Origin: an uncultured Clostridium sp.
GTDB lineage: Bacteria > Bacillota > Clostridia > Lachnospirales > Lachnospiraceae
Length of the DNA stretch: 62,037 bases
NCBI GenBank assembly: GCA_945915475.1
Contig: CAMEFI010000020.1
Coordinates: forward strand, 1-62,037
Direction of reading: 5' to 3'
In this document: in pieces, positions 17,281 to 26,900 of the stretch
How positions within the stretch are numbered: position 1 is the stretch's first letter
Layout of the letters: each line of letters starts with the position of its first letter
Notes under the pieces: model-generated
The model's database searches: none
Seen by the model: only the letters and a program-made list of their open reading frames with translations
What the model was told of the DNA's origin: nothing
Program-made: the position numbers and the translations under genes

Positions 17281-19350
17281 ATGGGGAAAATGAACGACAG
17301 GAATCCATTAAAGAAAGAGATAGAGAAATATTTACAGGTTCCATTTTACATGGCAGTATTGTTGGTCATTATGAATGGGGTTGTCTATGGCATTGATACG
17401 ACGAGTGGTGTTATAGTAACGGTGTTTATTGTGGCTTATTTTGGCGTAGCTGCATATTTGTATTTTCGGAAACGGCCTAATATCATGTCGGATCTCATGG
17501 CATTTAGTTTTGCACATGGTTCTGTACAGAGCAAGCTCATCAAGGAGTTGTCGGTTCCGTATACCTTAGTGGACTCTAATGGACGTGTGCTTTGGAGCAA
17601 CAAGGCATTTTATGAAGCAGTGAAGAGTGATAAGCAGCATATGCGTAAGCATATCCAGCACATTTTTACCGATATTACATTAGAGCTTTTGCAGATGGAG
17701 CCGGAGGATGAGGATCAGAGAGTGGTTCACATTTACCAGAACGAGAAGAATTACCAGGTAGAGATCCGGCGGGTGGATGTGCAGGCGTTACTGTCAGCAA
17801 ATTTGACAGAAGATGTCAGTGAAGATGATGTTTTATTTGCCATTTATCTTTATGATGAGACAAAGCTTGTAGAGGCGTTAGAGGAAAAAGAGAAGATCAA
17901 GCTGGTGGCAGGGCATATCTACATTGACAACTATGAAGAAGCAATGGAGTCTACGGAAGAAGTGCGGCGGGCATTGTTAGTAGCGTTGATTGACCGGAAG
18001 ATTACCAAGTACATGCAGGCGGCAAAGGCGATCATTATGAAGTTAGAGAAGGACAAATACCTTTTTGTCTGCCAGCAGCAGCATCTTGAACAATTACAGC
18101 AGGGGAAGTTCTCCCTGTTAGATGAGGTCAGAAGTATCAATATTGGTAATGAGACCCCGGTTACCTTAAGTATTGCAGTGGGAATTGATCCCGATGATGA
18201 TAATTATACAACCGCTTATGAATATTCTCACATGGCCATGGATATGGCACTTGGCCGTGGTGGTGACCAGGCGGTAATCAAGAAGGGTGACAAGATCATT
18301 TACTATGGCGGCAAGACCCAGTCTGCAGAGAAGAATACCCGTGTGAAGGCAAGAGTGAAGGCCCATGCCCTGAAAGAGATGTTAGTCACCAAGGACCGGG
18401 TTATCATTATGGGACATAAGAAACCGGATATTGACTGTCTTGGTGCGGCGTTAGGAATATACCGGTTAGCATCCATGATGGATAAAAAAGCGCATATTGT
18501 TATTAATGAAGTGACCAGTTCCATCCGGCCTGCCATGAATAATTTTATTGGAAGCAGTGTGTATCCGGAAGATATGTTCTTTAACAGTGAACAGGCATTA
18601 GAGGCGGTGGATATGAATACGGTTGTAGTCGTTGTTGATGTGAACCGTTCCCATTTAACGGAGTGTGAGGAGCTGCTTGCCCATACGAAGAATATTGTGG
18701 TGATCGATCATCACAGACAAAGTGGAGAAGTGATTGAACATGCTACACTTTCGTATATAGAACCGTATGCGTCCTCAACATGTGAAATGGTGGCAGAGAT
18801 ATTGCAGTACAGTATAGATAAGCCGAAGCTTCGACCGGCAGAGGCGGATGCCATGTATGCCGGAATATTGGTAGATACCGACAATTTTGTGACAAAGACA
18901 GGTGTCCGGACTTTTGAAGCAGCCTCTTTCTTACGAAAGTCTGGTGCAGATATGATCCGTGTCCGTAAAGCGTACCGGACGGATATTGACAGCTATAAGC
19001 AACTGGCAAGAGGGGTGGAGTGCGCTGAGATCTTTTTGGATAATTTTGCAATCTCGGATGTGCCGACAGAAGGTGTGGATAGTCCTACGGTGCTTGCGGC
19101 AAAGGTTGCAAATGATCTGTTGGATATTGATAATGTCAGAGCATCTTTCGTATTGTCCAGAATTGATAATGTGGTATATATAAGTGCACGAAGTATTGAT
19201 GATGTGAATGTGCAGGTAATTATGGAGCAGTTTGGAGGCGGCGGTCACGGAACGGTGGCGGGTGCCCAGATTGCAGATGCAACGATAGAAGAAGTGAAAC
19301 AGCAAATCCGGGAGCTTATCCGCAAGATGCGTGATGACGGGGATTTCTAG
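17281..19350 (+). CDS. gdpP: Cyclic-di-AMP phosphodiesterase GdpP (DHH family)
   Basis: About 689 residues. Two N-terminal membrane helices (about 17-60) come first, then a PAS-like domain near 80-150 and a degenerate GGDEF domain near 170-340. A DHH/DHHA1 phosphodiesterase follows: GHKKPDIDC near 377, VIDHHRQ near 474, VDTDNF and GGGGHGTVAGAQ near 653. GdpP hydrolyses c-di-AMP to pApA and so controls potassium and cell-wall balance. The order gdpP-rplI-dnaB is conserved in Firmicutes. The start is uncertain among GTG 17278, ATG 17281 and ATG 17290, since the ribosome site is weak. Confidence 0.93.
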   Translation: MGKMNDRNPLKKEIEKYLQVPFYMAVLLVIMNGVVYGIDTTSGVIVTVFIVAYFGVAAYLYFRKRPNIMSDLMAFSFAHGSVQSKLIKELSVPYTLVDSNGRVLWSNKAFYEAVKSDKQHMRKHIQHIFTDITLELLQMEPEDEDQRVVHIYQNEKNYQVEIRRVDVQALLSANLTEDVSEDDVLFAIYLYDETKLVEALEEKEKIKLVAGHIYIDNYEEAMESTEEVRRALLVALIDRKITKYMQAAKAIIMKLEKDKYLFVCQQQHLEQLQQGKFSLLDEVRSINIGNETPVTLSIAVGIDPDDDNYTTAYEYSHMAMDMALGRGGDQAVIKKGDKIIYYGGKTQSAEKNTRVKARVKAHALKEMLVTKDRVIIMGHKKPDIDCLGAALGIYRLASMMDKKAHIVINEVTSSIRPAMNNFIGSSVYPEDMFFNSEQALEAVDMNTVVVVVDVNRSHLTECEELLAHTKNIVVIDHHRQSGEVIEHATLSYIEPYASSTCEMVAEILQYSIDKPKLRPAEADAMYAGILVDTDNFVTKTGVRTFEAASFLRKSGADMIRVRKAYRTDIDSYKQLARGVECAEIFLDNFAISDVPTEGVDSPTVLAAKVANDLLDIDNVRASFVLSRIDNVVYISARSIDDVNVQVIMEQFGGGGHGTVAGAQIADATIEEVKQQIRELIRKMRDDGDF

Positions 19351-19368
19351 AGAAAGGTGGATTAGAGT

Positions 19369-19815
19369 ATGGAAGTAATTTTGTTAGAAGATGTGAAAAA
19401 TGTTGGTAAAAAAGGTGATGTTGTTAAGGTAAATGATGGCTATGCAAGAAATGTTTTGATCAAGAAAAAACAGGCATTAGAAGCAAACGGCAAAAACCTG
19501 AATGATCTGAAATTAAAAAAGGCGAATGATGATAGAATCGCAGCAGAGAACCTTGCTGCAGCTAAGGAACTTGGTAAGCAGATTGAATCGGAGGAAATCA
19601 CGGTTGCCATTAAGGTTGGTGAAGGCGGCAAGAGCTTTGGTTCCGTATCCTCTAAAGAGATTGCAGAGGAAGTGAAGGTACAGCTTGGACATGATGTGGA
19701 TAAGAAAAAGGTACAGTTAAAGGATGCAATTAAGTCGGTTGGAACCCATGAAGTGAAGATCAAGCTTCACCCTCAGGTAACCACAACTCTTAAGGTAAAT
19801 GTGGTTGAGAAGTAA
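19369..19815 (+). CDS. rplI: Ribosomal protein bL9
   Basis: 148 residues with the canonical N-terminal rRNA-binding domain (MEVILLEDVKNVGKKGDVVKV, then GYARN), a long connecting helix and a C-terminal domain (KSFGSVSSKEIAEEV, KLHPQVT). AAAGGTGG precedes the ATG. It lies between gdpP and dnaB, the usual Firmicutes arrangement. Confidence 0.97.
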   Translation: MEVILLEDVKNVGKKGDVVKVNDGYARNVLIKKKQALEANGKNLNDLKLKKANDDRIAAENLAAAKELGKQIESEEITVAIKVGEGGKSFGSVSSKEIAEEVKVQLGHDVDKKKVQLKDAIKSVGTHEVKIKLHPQVTTTLKVNVVEK

Positions 19816-19854
19816 GCTGTTGTGACATAGATTTTGGAAACAGGGAAAGATAAG

Positions 19855-21204
19855 ATGGATGAAGCAGTAATTAAGAAAGTACAACCGAATAGTATGGATG
19901 CGGAACAGTCGGTGATTGGTTCTATGCTTATGAGCCGGGATGCCATTGTGGATGCTGCTGACATTTTAACTAAGGATGATTTCTATTATAGCCAGTATGG
20001 TTTTCTGTTTGAGGCAATGGTTACGTTGTACAATGAAGGAAAACCGGTGGATTTGCTTACGGTCAGTAATAAACTAAAAGAGATGGGTGTTCCGGAAGCG
20101 GTAAGCAGTATGGATTATGTGGGGGATATTATTAATGCAGTACCCACATCCAGTCATGCAAAACAGTATGCAAGAATTGTGCAGGATAATGCGATCCGGC
20201 GCAAATTGATCCGCTTTGGAGAACATATGTCAGAAGCGTGTTATCTCGGTAAAAGCGCAGTGGAAGATGTGTTAGAAGAGTCTGAGAAGGAATTGTTTGA
20301 CATTACACAGAACCGGGGAGGCGGAGACGAGTTCGTTCCGATGCAGGAGATTGTGTTAAATGTTTTGGATACTATTGAAGAGAATGCAAAAAGGGGCAGT
20401 AAAATAACAGGCGTGCCTACCGGATTTATTGACCTGGATGAGAAATTAACCGGTCTGCATGGGTCAGAGCTTATTCTCATTGCGGCCCGTCCGGCCATGG
20501 GTAAGACAGCATTTGCCCTAAATATTGCACAGAATGCTTCCATGAAGTCTAATGTACCGTGTGCAATTTTCAGTCTGGAGATGAGTAAGGAACAATTAGC
20601 AACCCGTCTTATTGCAATGGATTCTATGGTAGATTCCCAGGCAATCCGTACCGGTCAGCTGGTAGATGATGACTGGAATGAATTGATGGCATCTACTTAT
20701 AAGGTTGGGTCTGCACCGTTATTTATTGATGATACCCCGGGTATTACCATTGCAGAGCTTCGCTCCAAATGCAGAAAGTTAAAACAGACCCAGGATATTG
20801 GTCTGATTATTATCGATTATTTACAACTTATGAGTGCGGGAAGTGGAAGATCGGAATCCCGTCAGCAGGAGATATCGGAGATTAGTCGCTCTCTTAAAAA
20901 GTTAGCCCGTGAGCTGGATGTTCCCATCATTGCATTGTCCCAGTTGAACCGTGCAGTGGACAGCCGTGAAGACCACAAACCTGTCATGTCGGATTTGCGT
21001 GAGTCCGGGGCAATTGAGCAGGATGCGGATGTTATCATGTTCATTTACAGGGATGATTATTATAACAAAGAGTCCACAAAGCAGGGAATTGCGGATATCA
21101 TTATTGCGAAACAAAGAAATGGTTCTACGGGACCGGTGGAATTAGTCTGGATGGGAAAATATACCAAATTTGCAAATAAAGAAAGAAAAGGGCGGCAATC
21201 ATAG
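19855..21204 (+). CDS. dnaB: Replicative DNA helicase DnaB
   Basis: 449 residues. N-terminal primase-interacting domain (SMDAEQSVIGSML) and a RecA-like core with Walker A ARPAMGKTAFALN, Walker B LIIIDYLQLM and the arginine-finger region SGAIEQDADVIMF. It is the hexameric helicase (called DnaC in Bacillus) that unwinds the fork; a DnaI-like loader and a DnaD-like protein are encoded at 57960-60121. ATG 19855 follows AGGGAAAG; an upstream TTG (19834) is less likely. A terminator hairpin overlaps the stop codon. Confidence 0.95.
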   Translation: MDEAVIKKVQPNSMDAEQSVIGSMLMSRDAIVDAADILTKDDFYYSQYGFLFEAMVTLYNEGKPVDLLTVSNKLKEMGVPEAVSSMDYVGDIINAVPTSSHAKQYARIVQDNAIRRKLIRFGEHMSEACYLGKSAVEDVLEESEKELFDITQNRGGGDEFVPMQEIVLNVLDTIEENAKRGSKITGVPTGFIDLDEKLTGLHGSELILIAARPAMGKTAFALNIAQNASMKSNVPCAIFSLEMSKEQLATRLIAMDSMVDSQAIRTGQLVDDDWNELMASTYKVGSAPLFIDDTPGITIAELRSKCRKLKQTQDIGLIIIDYLQLMSAGSGRSESRQQEISEISRSLKKLARELDVPIIALSQLNRAVDSREDHKPVMSDLRESGAIEQDADVIMFIYRDDYYNKESTKQGIADIIIAKQRNGSTGPVELVWMGKYTKFANKERKGRQS

Positions 21205-21213
21205 CCGCCCTCT
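21190..21213 (+). terminator. Terminator hairpin at the dnaB stop codon
   Basis: GGGCGGC (21190-21196), loop AATCATA containing the TAG stop, GCCGCCC (21204-21210), then TCTT. A GC-rich 7-bp stem with a weak U-tract, so termination may be partial and the helicase gene downstream may receive read-through. Confidence 0.6.
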
Positions 21214-21240
21214 TATCGTATTGCTGGGATGGAGATTGGA

Positions 21241-24200
21241 ATGAGTTTAATAGATGAAAAAGCAATCAAAAAAGAATGTACGATTCCGGTGACCTATGGA
21301 AGGGGAAAATCCTTGTACGAGGAAGATAATGTGCTTACGCTTTTGATGAAAAAGATATCTTCTGACACGTTACAGATGATCGCAGAGGTTGAGGGAAGCC
21401 ATGGAGATACGATGTATCATACTACGGTGAAATTAGAGAGGGGAGAACAGATGCGGCAGTTAAGGATTCGGGAGGGTTCCTGTGACTGTAAGGCGTTTGT
21501 GCAGTATAGCGGTTTTTGCAAACATCTGGTGGCAACGCTTCTTGAGACAAATTTCTGTGTCGATATGGAGGAAGTGGATGAACTGCTTTCCCATGGAAGT
21601 GTGGGAGAAACGGTTAATATTACCCAGGAAAATTATGGTGAGGGTGACCGGTATCTGAATCCTTTGTTAGAATCCGGACTGCTGCAAAAGGGTATGCCGC
21701 AGGTGACACCATTGCCGGCATCTTCCTCCGGTAAAACATTTTCTTATACCCCACCGGTATGGTCGCAACAGGAAAGTTCAAGGGAATTGATGGATGCCAT
21801 ATCCGGAATGGTGTTAAAGGAGAGAAACCGTTTCTGTCAGGAAATGGCGGGAGGAGATGTGAAGCTGGAAGTGACTTTGCATCTGGATGTGGATGAGGAA
21901 TATATAGAACTGCGTATCGGAAAAAGCCAGATGTATGTGGTAAAGGATATCTATGAGATGATAGAACATATCCGTAATCAGGATAATGTAAGGTATGGTC
22001 AGAAGTTAGAATTTGTGCATACACAGGCGGCATTTACAAAAGAAGCATTAAATGTGGTATCTCTGCTATTGACAGCACCTCCGGCAAGAGGAGAAAACTA
22101 TCTTAGATGGTATCAGTCCTCGGATAGCCGATACCTGAATCTGGATAATCGTATGCTGGAAGAACTGCTTCAGCTCTATGCAGATGGGAGTCTTTATGTA
22201 TCAACCTGTCTTCAATATGATAAGAGATTAACTGCAGTTAAGAAAGGAAATCCCTGTCTTCCGGTTATTATAAGTGGTATGCCGGGAGGACAGGAAGCAG
22301 AGGTTGTGTTTCCGGAGATTCTGGTATTGGAGGGAGTTCATACATTTGCTGTCTGGTGGGATGACTGCATTTATCTCTGTGGTGAGGATTACTGTGAGGA
22401 TATGCGGGAAATTGTGAAGCTGATGGCGGTGAATTATCTGCAAAAAGAACGAAGTAGCAGTAACCGGTACAGTCATCGTTTCCTGAAAGAAAATGTTCCG
22501 CTTACATTGTGCGAGAAGGATTATACTGCATTTTGCAGCACTTTGCTGCCGGTATTGGAAAAATGGACAGATGTCCGGATGGAAGATATTGAGCTTTCGA
22601 AGTATCAGATCGAGGAAGGTCAGTATGAGCTGTATCTGGATCTGACGAAGGATAAAGATGTTGTCTGTGAGGCAAAGGCAATCTATGGAGACAAGGAACA
22701 TAATCTTATACAAATGGCAAGGCTTACAGAAACCTACCGGGATGTGCGAACCGAGTATGAGCTGCGGTCCATATTAGAGATGTACTTTCTAGAGCAGACA
22801 TCGGATCAGAAGTATTATCTATTGAGACAGGATGATGACAGGTTGGCTGAACTGGTGGAGAATGGAGTGGAACAGCTTAAGAATTATGCACAGGTATATG
22901 TGTCAGAGTCCTTCAAACAGGTTCGGATTTCAACTAAGGTTAATATCTCTGCAGGGCTTTCCATTAAGGGGAATCTGTTACAGGTAACATGGGATATTCA
23001 TGGAATGTCGCGGGATGAGTTGTCTGCCATTCTTACGGCATATCGTAGAAGAAAGAAATATTACCGGCTTCGTAATGGCGAACTGTTAGATCTTGCAGCA
23101 AGCGGAATCGGCACCTTGTCAGACATGGAGGAAGATCTGCATTTGTCCAAGGCACAGTTAAAGGATGGAATGGCGGAAGTTCCTCTTTACCGGGCACTGT
23201 ACTTAAATGCCCTGATGAAAGAAAATGCAGATCAGATTCGGATAACAAGAGATGAGATGTTTGCCAGATGGATTGGCAAGGCGGAGACACTGCATAATCA
23301 GGAGTATCCGATTCCGGAAGAGGTTGAGGGGACGCTCCGGGAATATCAGAAGGAGGGCTATCAGTGGGCGTGTGCATTATCGGAACTTGGATTTGGTGGT
23401 ATTCTCGCGGATGATATGGGTCTTGGTAAAACGTTGCAGATGATAACTTATCTTTGCAGTAAAAAAGGAATGGTTCATCTTGTGATCTGTCCGGCTTCCC
23501 TGGTCTATAACTGGGAGGCAGAGTTCGAGCATTTTGCACCGTCTATGAGAGTGGCTACGGTTGTGGGGACGGCGGCAGAACGGAGAAAATTGTTAGAACA
23601 GTGGCAGTATTATGATGTACTCATCACATCCTATGATCTGTTAAAACGGGATATTGATCTCTTTGTGGGAAAAAACTTTGGATGCCAGATCATTGATGAG
23701 GCACAGTATATCAAGAATCCTTCCACGCAGGCGGCAAAAGCGGTAAAAGCAATTCAAAGCCGGAACCGGTTTGCACTGACCGGAACCCCGATTGAAAACC
23801 GGCTAAGCGAGTTGTGGAGTATTTTTGATTACCTGATGCCGGGCTATCTGTTCCGTTATAAATATTTCAAGGAGACCTTTGAACAGGATATTTTAGAAAA
23901 GACCGATAAGGCAGGAGCAGCAACGGAGAGACTGCATAAGATGATAGCACCATTTCTGCTTCGACGGCTCAAAAAGGACGTATTAAAGGATCTGCCGGAC
24001 AAGGTGGAAAAAGTGATCTATACAAGGTTTGGCAGAGAGCAGGAGCAGTTATACAAGGCTGCAGAAAAGAATATTGTCATGAATTTGAAGAAAAATGGCG
24101 GAGGACAGAATCCGGAGAACAAGATTCAGATTCTTGCAGAGCTTACAAGGCTTCGGGAAATCTGTTGCGACCCTGCACTCGTTTATGAGAATTACAAATC

Positions 24201-24717
24201 GGATTCGGCAAAACTTACCACCTGCATGGAAGTGATAGAAAATGCCATAGAAGGCGGACACAGGATATTACTGTTTTCGCAGTTCACGACGATGTTAGAC
24301 CGCATTGCCAGGGAATTAAAGAAAAGAGATATCGGGTATTTCATGCTGACCGGAGCCACCAGCAAACAAAAACGACGGGAGCTTGTGGAACGGTTTCAAC
24401 AGGGGCAGGCCGGTATCTTCCTGATTTCCTTAAAGGCCGGGGGAACAGGACTGAATCTCACTGCGGCAGATATGGTGATCCACTATGATCCATGGTGGAA
24501 TATTGCCGCACAGAACCAGGCCACGGACCGGACGCACCGCATTGGACAGGAAAACCGGGTCACTGTTTTTAAACTTATTGCAAAGGATACAATAGAGGAA
24601 CGAATTCTTAAACTGCAGGAGAGTAAGAAAGATCTTGCAGATAAAATTCTGTCGGCAGAGGGGGTTAGCCTATCTGGTTTGACCATTGAGGAGATGGAGG
24701 AACTGCTTGGGATGTAA
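21241..24717 (+). CDS. SWIM-domain SNF2 family DEAD-like helicase
   Basis: 1158 residues. A SWIM zinc finger (CDCKAF, then CKH) lies near 80-95, a long helicase-associated middle region follows, and the C-terminal third is an SNF2 ATPase. ADDMGLGKT is near 722, DEAQ box near 818, LTGTPIENRLSELWSIFDYLMPG follows, and helicase C motifs are FSQFTTMLDRI and GGTGLNLTAAD, then RTHRIGQ. Such bacterial Swi2/Snf2 proteins translocate on DNA and are linked to transcription recycling or repair. ATG 21241 has GGAGATTGGA upstream; ATG 21229 is the alternative. Its 3' end overlaps the convergent ABC ATPase gene by 53 bases. Confidence 0.92.
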   Translation: MSLIDEKAIKKECTIPVTYGRGKSLYEEDNVLTLLMKKISSDTLQMIAEVEGSHGDTMYHTTVKLERGEQMRQLRIREGSCDCKAFVQYSGFCKHLVATLLETNFCVDMEEVDELLSHGSVGETVNITQENYGEGDRYLNPLLESGLLQKGMPQVTPLPASSSGKTFSYTPPVWSQQESSRELMDAISGMVLKERNRFCQEMAGGDVKLEVTLHLDVDEEYIELRIGKSQMYVVKDIYEMIEHIRNQDNVRYGQKLEFVHTQAAFTKEALNVVSLLLTAPPARGENYLRWYQSSDSRYLNLDNRMLEELLQLYADGSLYVSTCLQYDKRLTAVKKGNPCLPVIISGMPGGQEAEVVFPEILVLEGVHTFAVWWDDCIYLCGEDYCEDMREIVKLMAVNYLQKERSSSNRYSHRFLKENVPLTLCEKDYTAFCSTLLPVLEKWTDVRMEDIELSKYQIEEGQYELYLDLTKDKDVVCEAKAIYGDKEHNLIQMARLTETYRDVRTEYELRSILEMYFLEQTSDQKYYLLRQDDDRLAELVENGVEQLKNYAQVYVSESFKQVRISTKVNISAGLSIKGNLLQVTWDIHGMSRDELSAILTAYRRRKKYYRLRNGELLDLAASGIGTLSDMEEDLHLSKAQLKDGMAEVPLYRALYLNALMKENADQIRITRDEMFARWIGKAETLHNQEYPIPEEVEGTLREYQKEGYQWACALSELGFGGILADDMGLGKTLQMITYLCSKKGMVHLVICPASLVYNWEAEFEHFAPSMRVATVVGTAAERRKLLEQWQYYDVLITSYDLLKRDIDLFVGKNFGCQIIDEAQYIKNPSTQAAKAVKAIQSRNRFALTGTPIENRLSELWSIFDYLMPGYLFRYKYFKETFEQDILEKTDKAGAATERLHKMIAPFLLRRLKKDVLKDLPDKVEKVIYTRFGREQEQLYKAAEKNIVMNLKKNGGGQNPENKIQILAELTRLREICCDPALVYENYKSDSAKLTTCMEVIENAIEGGHRILLFSQFTTMLDRIARELKKRDIGYFMLTGATSKQKRRELVERFQQGQAGIFLISLKAGGTGLNLTAADMVIHYDPWWNIAAQNQATDRTHRIGQENRVTVFKLIAKDTIEERILKLQESKKDLADKILSAEGVSLSGLTIEEMEELLGM

Positions 24718-25339
24718 GAGTCCCGGCATCCATTTCCAGAATTTTATCACAAATTTCTAAATCTTCAGCATAATGGCTTGTCATGAGTATGGTTTTTCCT
24801 TGTTCTTTCAATTCACATAAGAGTTGTTTTACTTGAACAATTCCTTTTTTATCTAAGCCATTCATTGGTTCGTCCAATAAAATAATATCCGGTTTTTCCA
24901 TAATTGCCTGTGCAATTCCGAGTCTCTGACGCATTCCAAGGGAATATTTCCCTACTTTTTTTCTGCTGGTTGGATCTAATCCTACCATTCTTATTGCGTC
25001 AATGATTTCGTTCCGATTAATTCTATTTCTTATCTTTGCAAGGTATTCTAGATTTTGATAAGCCGTATATTGTAATAAAAACCCAGGAGTTTCTATAATG
25101 AGCCCCATACTGTCTGGAAAATCTATATCAACTCCAATTTTTTTGTCCATTACATAAACCTCTCCATGGGAAGGTTTTAGATACCCTGCTATTATTTTTA
25201 ATAGAACTGTTTTCCCAGAGCCATTTTTCCCAATAATACCATAGATATGATTCTCTTCAAATTCAATATTAATATCTTTTAATATTTTTTCTGATTGAAA
25301 CTGTTTACTTACATTCTTAAGCCTAATTGTCTTTTCCAT
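24665..25339 (-). CDS. ABC transporter ATP-binding protein of the agr-linked cluster
   Basis: 224 residues with Walker A GKNGSGKT, signature SLGMRQRLGIAQAI (G in the second position replaced, as in many drug/peptide exporters), Walker B IILLDEPMNGLD and switch His in MTSHYAEDL. It resembles CcmA/BcrA-type ATPases that pair with ABC-2 membrane subunits, which are encoded by the preceding genes. It is the last gene of the minus-strand agr cluster and overlaps the previous gene by 17 bases. The last ~17 residues are read antisense to the end of the helicase gene, so the native C-terminus may have been replaced at the island edge. Confidence 0.85.
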   Translation of the reverse strand: MEKTIRLKNVSKQFQSEKILKDINIEFEENHIYGIIGKNGSGKTVLLKIIAGYLKPSHGEVYVMDKKIGVDIDFPDSMGLIIETPGFLLQYTAYQNLEYLAKIRNRINRNEIIDAIRMVGLDPTSRKKVGKYSLGMRQRLGIAQAIMEKPDIILLDEPMNGLDKKGIVQVKQLLCELKEQGKTILMTSHYAEDLEICDKILEMDAGTLTSQAVPPSPQWSNQIG

Positions 25340-26054
25340 TTATCCAATTCCTTTCTTCTAAATGCCCTTTTTTCCACAATATGGGAATAATAATAAAACA
25401 AAGTATAATTACCAGAAACTCTAGTATGTATGTTATGATTCCATTATATCCATTTTCTGTATGCCAATTGCTTCGTACATACATTCCCGGGACCAACCAC
25501 GGATATTGATAGCAAACTGAAAAAATATACATAACTCCTTCTGCTATAATAAAAAAAGCAATTGTAGAATTTGATTGTAATATCAAATCCAAAACAATAA
25601 TGATTGAGATGATAGATAATAAGTGTAACAGATAATGACAACTCACTTGTGCTTGTTTCCAACATGGGACGTTACTGTTGCCACCATATACCTTCCATAC
25701 AAAAATAGTACAGAAAAAGCAAATGCAGACACTGTTAATAACGCTGAGAAAATAATGAATCCACCATTTTTTAAATTCACCATATCGAAAGATTGAAAGA
25801 ATACTTATCTTTTTATATGTATTGATATTAATAGTTGTTATTATTAGGAAAAACCCAAGTAAAAATAACCATTTTCCCATAGCTAACAAATGTAATTCTT
25901 CCTTTCCTTCAAATTCAATTCCGCTAAGGATAGAATAGATATCATAGTCTCCTGTTTTACTTGACCATTTTTGTATAAAAAAAGCAAATAATAGAGTAAT
26001 TCCAAACATTACATTTCTGTTTCTGTATTGTATTGTATGGTACTTGTATTTCAT
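25323..26054 (-). CDS. Multi-pass membrane protein, probable ABC-2-type transporter subunit
   Basis: 243 residues with about six hydrophobic segments (starting GITLLFAFFIQ; later FLFLGFFLIITTINI-type helices) and few charged residues between them. I recognise no named family; position between a second membrane protein and the ABC ATPase suggests a permease subunit. RBS GAGGAGA precedes the ATG. It starts immediately after the previous gene's stop (adjacent TGA and ATG), indicating coupled translation. Confidence 0.65.
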   Translation of the reverse strand: MKYKYHTIQYRNRNVMFGITLLFAFFIQKWSSKTGDYDIYSILSGIEFEGKEELHLLAMGKWLFLLGFFLIITTININTYKKISILSIFRYGEFKKWWIHYFLSVINSVCICFFCTIFVWKVYGGNSNVPCWKQAQVSCHYLLHLLSIISIIIVLDLILQSNSTIAFFIIAEGVMYIFSVCYQYPWLVPGMYVRSNWHTENGYNGIITYILEFLVIILCFIIIPILWKKGHLEERNWINGKDN

Positions 26055-26900
26055 TCAGCTAGTCTCCTCTCTGCAAGCGTTTGGAACATCAATATAAAAT
26101 ATTATTTTTTGCGATAATTCTGCAAGTATAACAATAGCAATGATAAAAATCAGAAGTGTATTTGAAAAACTTACTAATGCTTTTTTCCCAATCTGTAATA
26201 CTGCGATGGAACGGGCGAGAAGTGAATAATCAATTGTAAATCCCAGACCTTCTTTCATAATCTCGTACCCGACAAAGTGAAAGGCAACTCCGGCTAACGG
26301 ACCTATATGATAGCGTGATACAAGACTGATAACATAGACCACTAGTCCAAGTGTAATTGCATATAGGATTGCAAGTACTAATGAATACAAAAAAACAAAA
26401 AAAATATTTTTTGTATTTACGATTTCTATGTAAGGAAAATCGATATTATAGGAATAATGGCATCCTGAGGCAGTTTTTATAAGTGGATAACTCCATATAT
26501 TTGCTAAATATCCATTCCGAAAGCTTATTAAAACAGTAGAAAACCATAATATACAATAATAAAGAATAGCTTGAACTATAATATAAAGCAGAATTGCAAT
26601 ATTCCAATTCTTACGGGTTGTACGGTGTATTATGCAAAATGACATTGTATCGATGAATGGTGTTGATGATATTACAAGCATCCAGCCTAGTACAAGAAAT
26701 ATAATTGTATTAGGATTATTTACTGCTACAAGAAATGGTTCAAGTACATTTATTGCTTCATGCATTTCTTGTGCATACCGGATATATTCCATAGACTGAT
26801 TTATAATCAGCATGATACCAACCAGATATCCCAACAAAACTCTTTTTGAATGCATTTGTATTCGTAGTTCGTAACAGAAAATATTTATTATTTCATTCAT
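26055..26900 (-). CDS. Multi-pass membrane protein, probable ABC-2-type transporter subunit
   Basis: 281 residues with about six membrane helices (VLLGYLVGIMLIINQS; TIIFLVLGWMLVIS; ILLYIIVQAILYY; FVFLYSLVLAILYAI; LLIFIIAIVIL). The N-terminal cytoplasmic start MNEIINIFCYELRIQMHSKR is typical of ABC-2 permeases. RBS AAGGTGA precedes the ATG, and the gene overlaps the preceding membrane-protein gene by 8 bases. Most likely a subunit of the exporter whose ATPase is encoded two genes on; substrate unknown, perhaps the small secreted protein encoded upstream. Confidence 0.65.
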   Translation of the reverse strand: MNEIINIFCYELRIQMHSKRVLLGYLVGIMLIINQSMEYIRYAQEMHEAINVLEPFLVAVNNPNTIIFLVLGWMLVISSTPFIDTMSFCIIHRTTRKNWNIAILLYIIVQAILYYCILWFSTVLISFRNGYLANIWSYPLIKTASGCHYSYNIDFPYIEIVNTKNIFFVFLYSLVLAILYAITLGLVVYVISLVSRYHIGPLAGVAFHFVGYEIMKEGLGFTIDYSLLARSIAVLQIGKKALVSFSNTLLIFIIAIVILAELSQKIIFYIDVPNACREETS

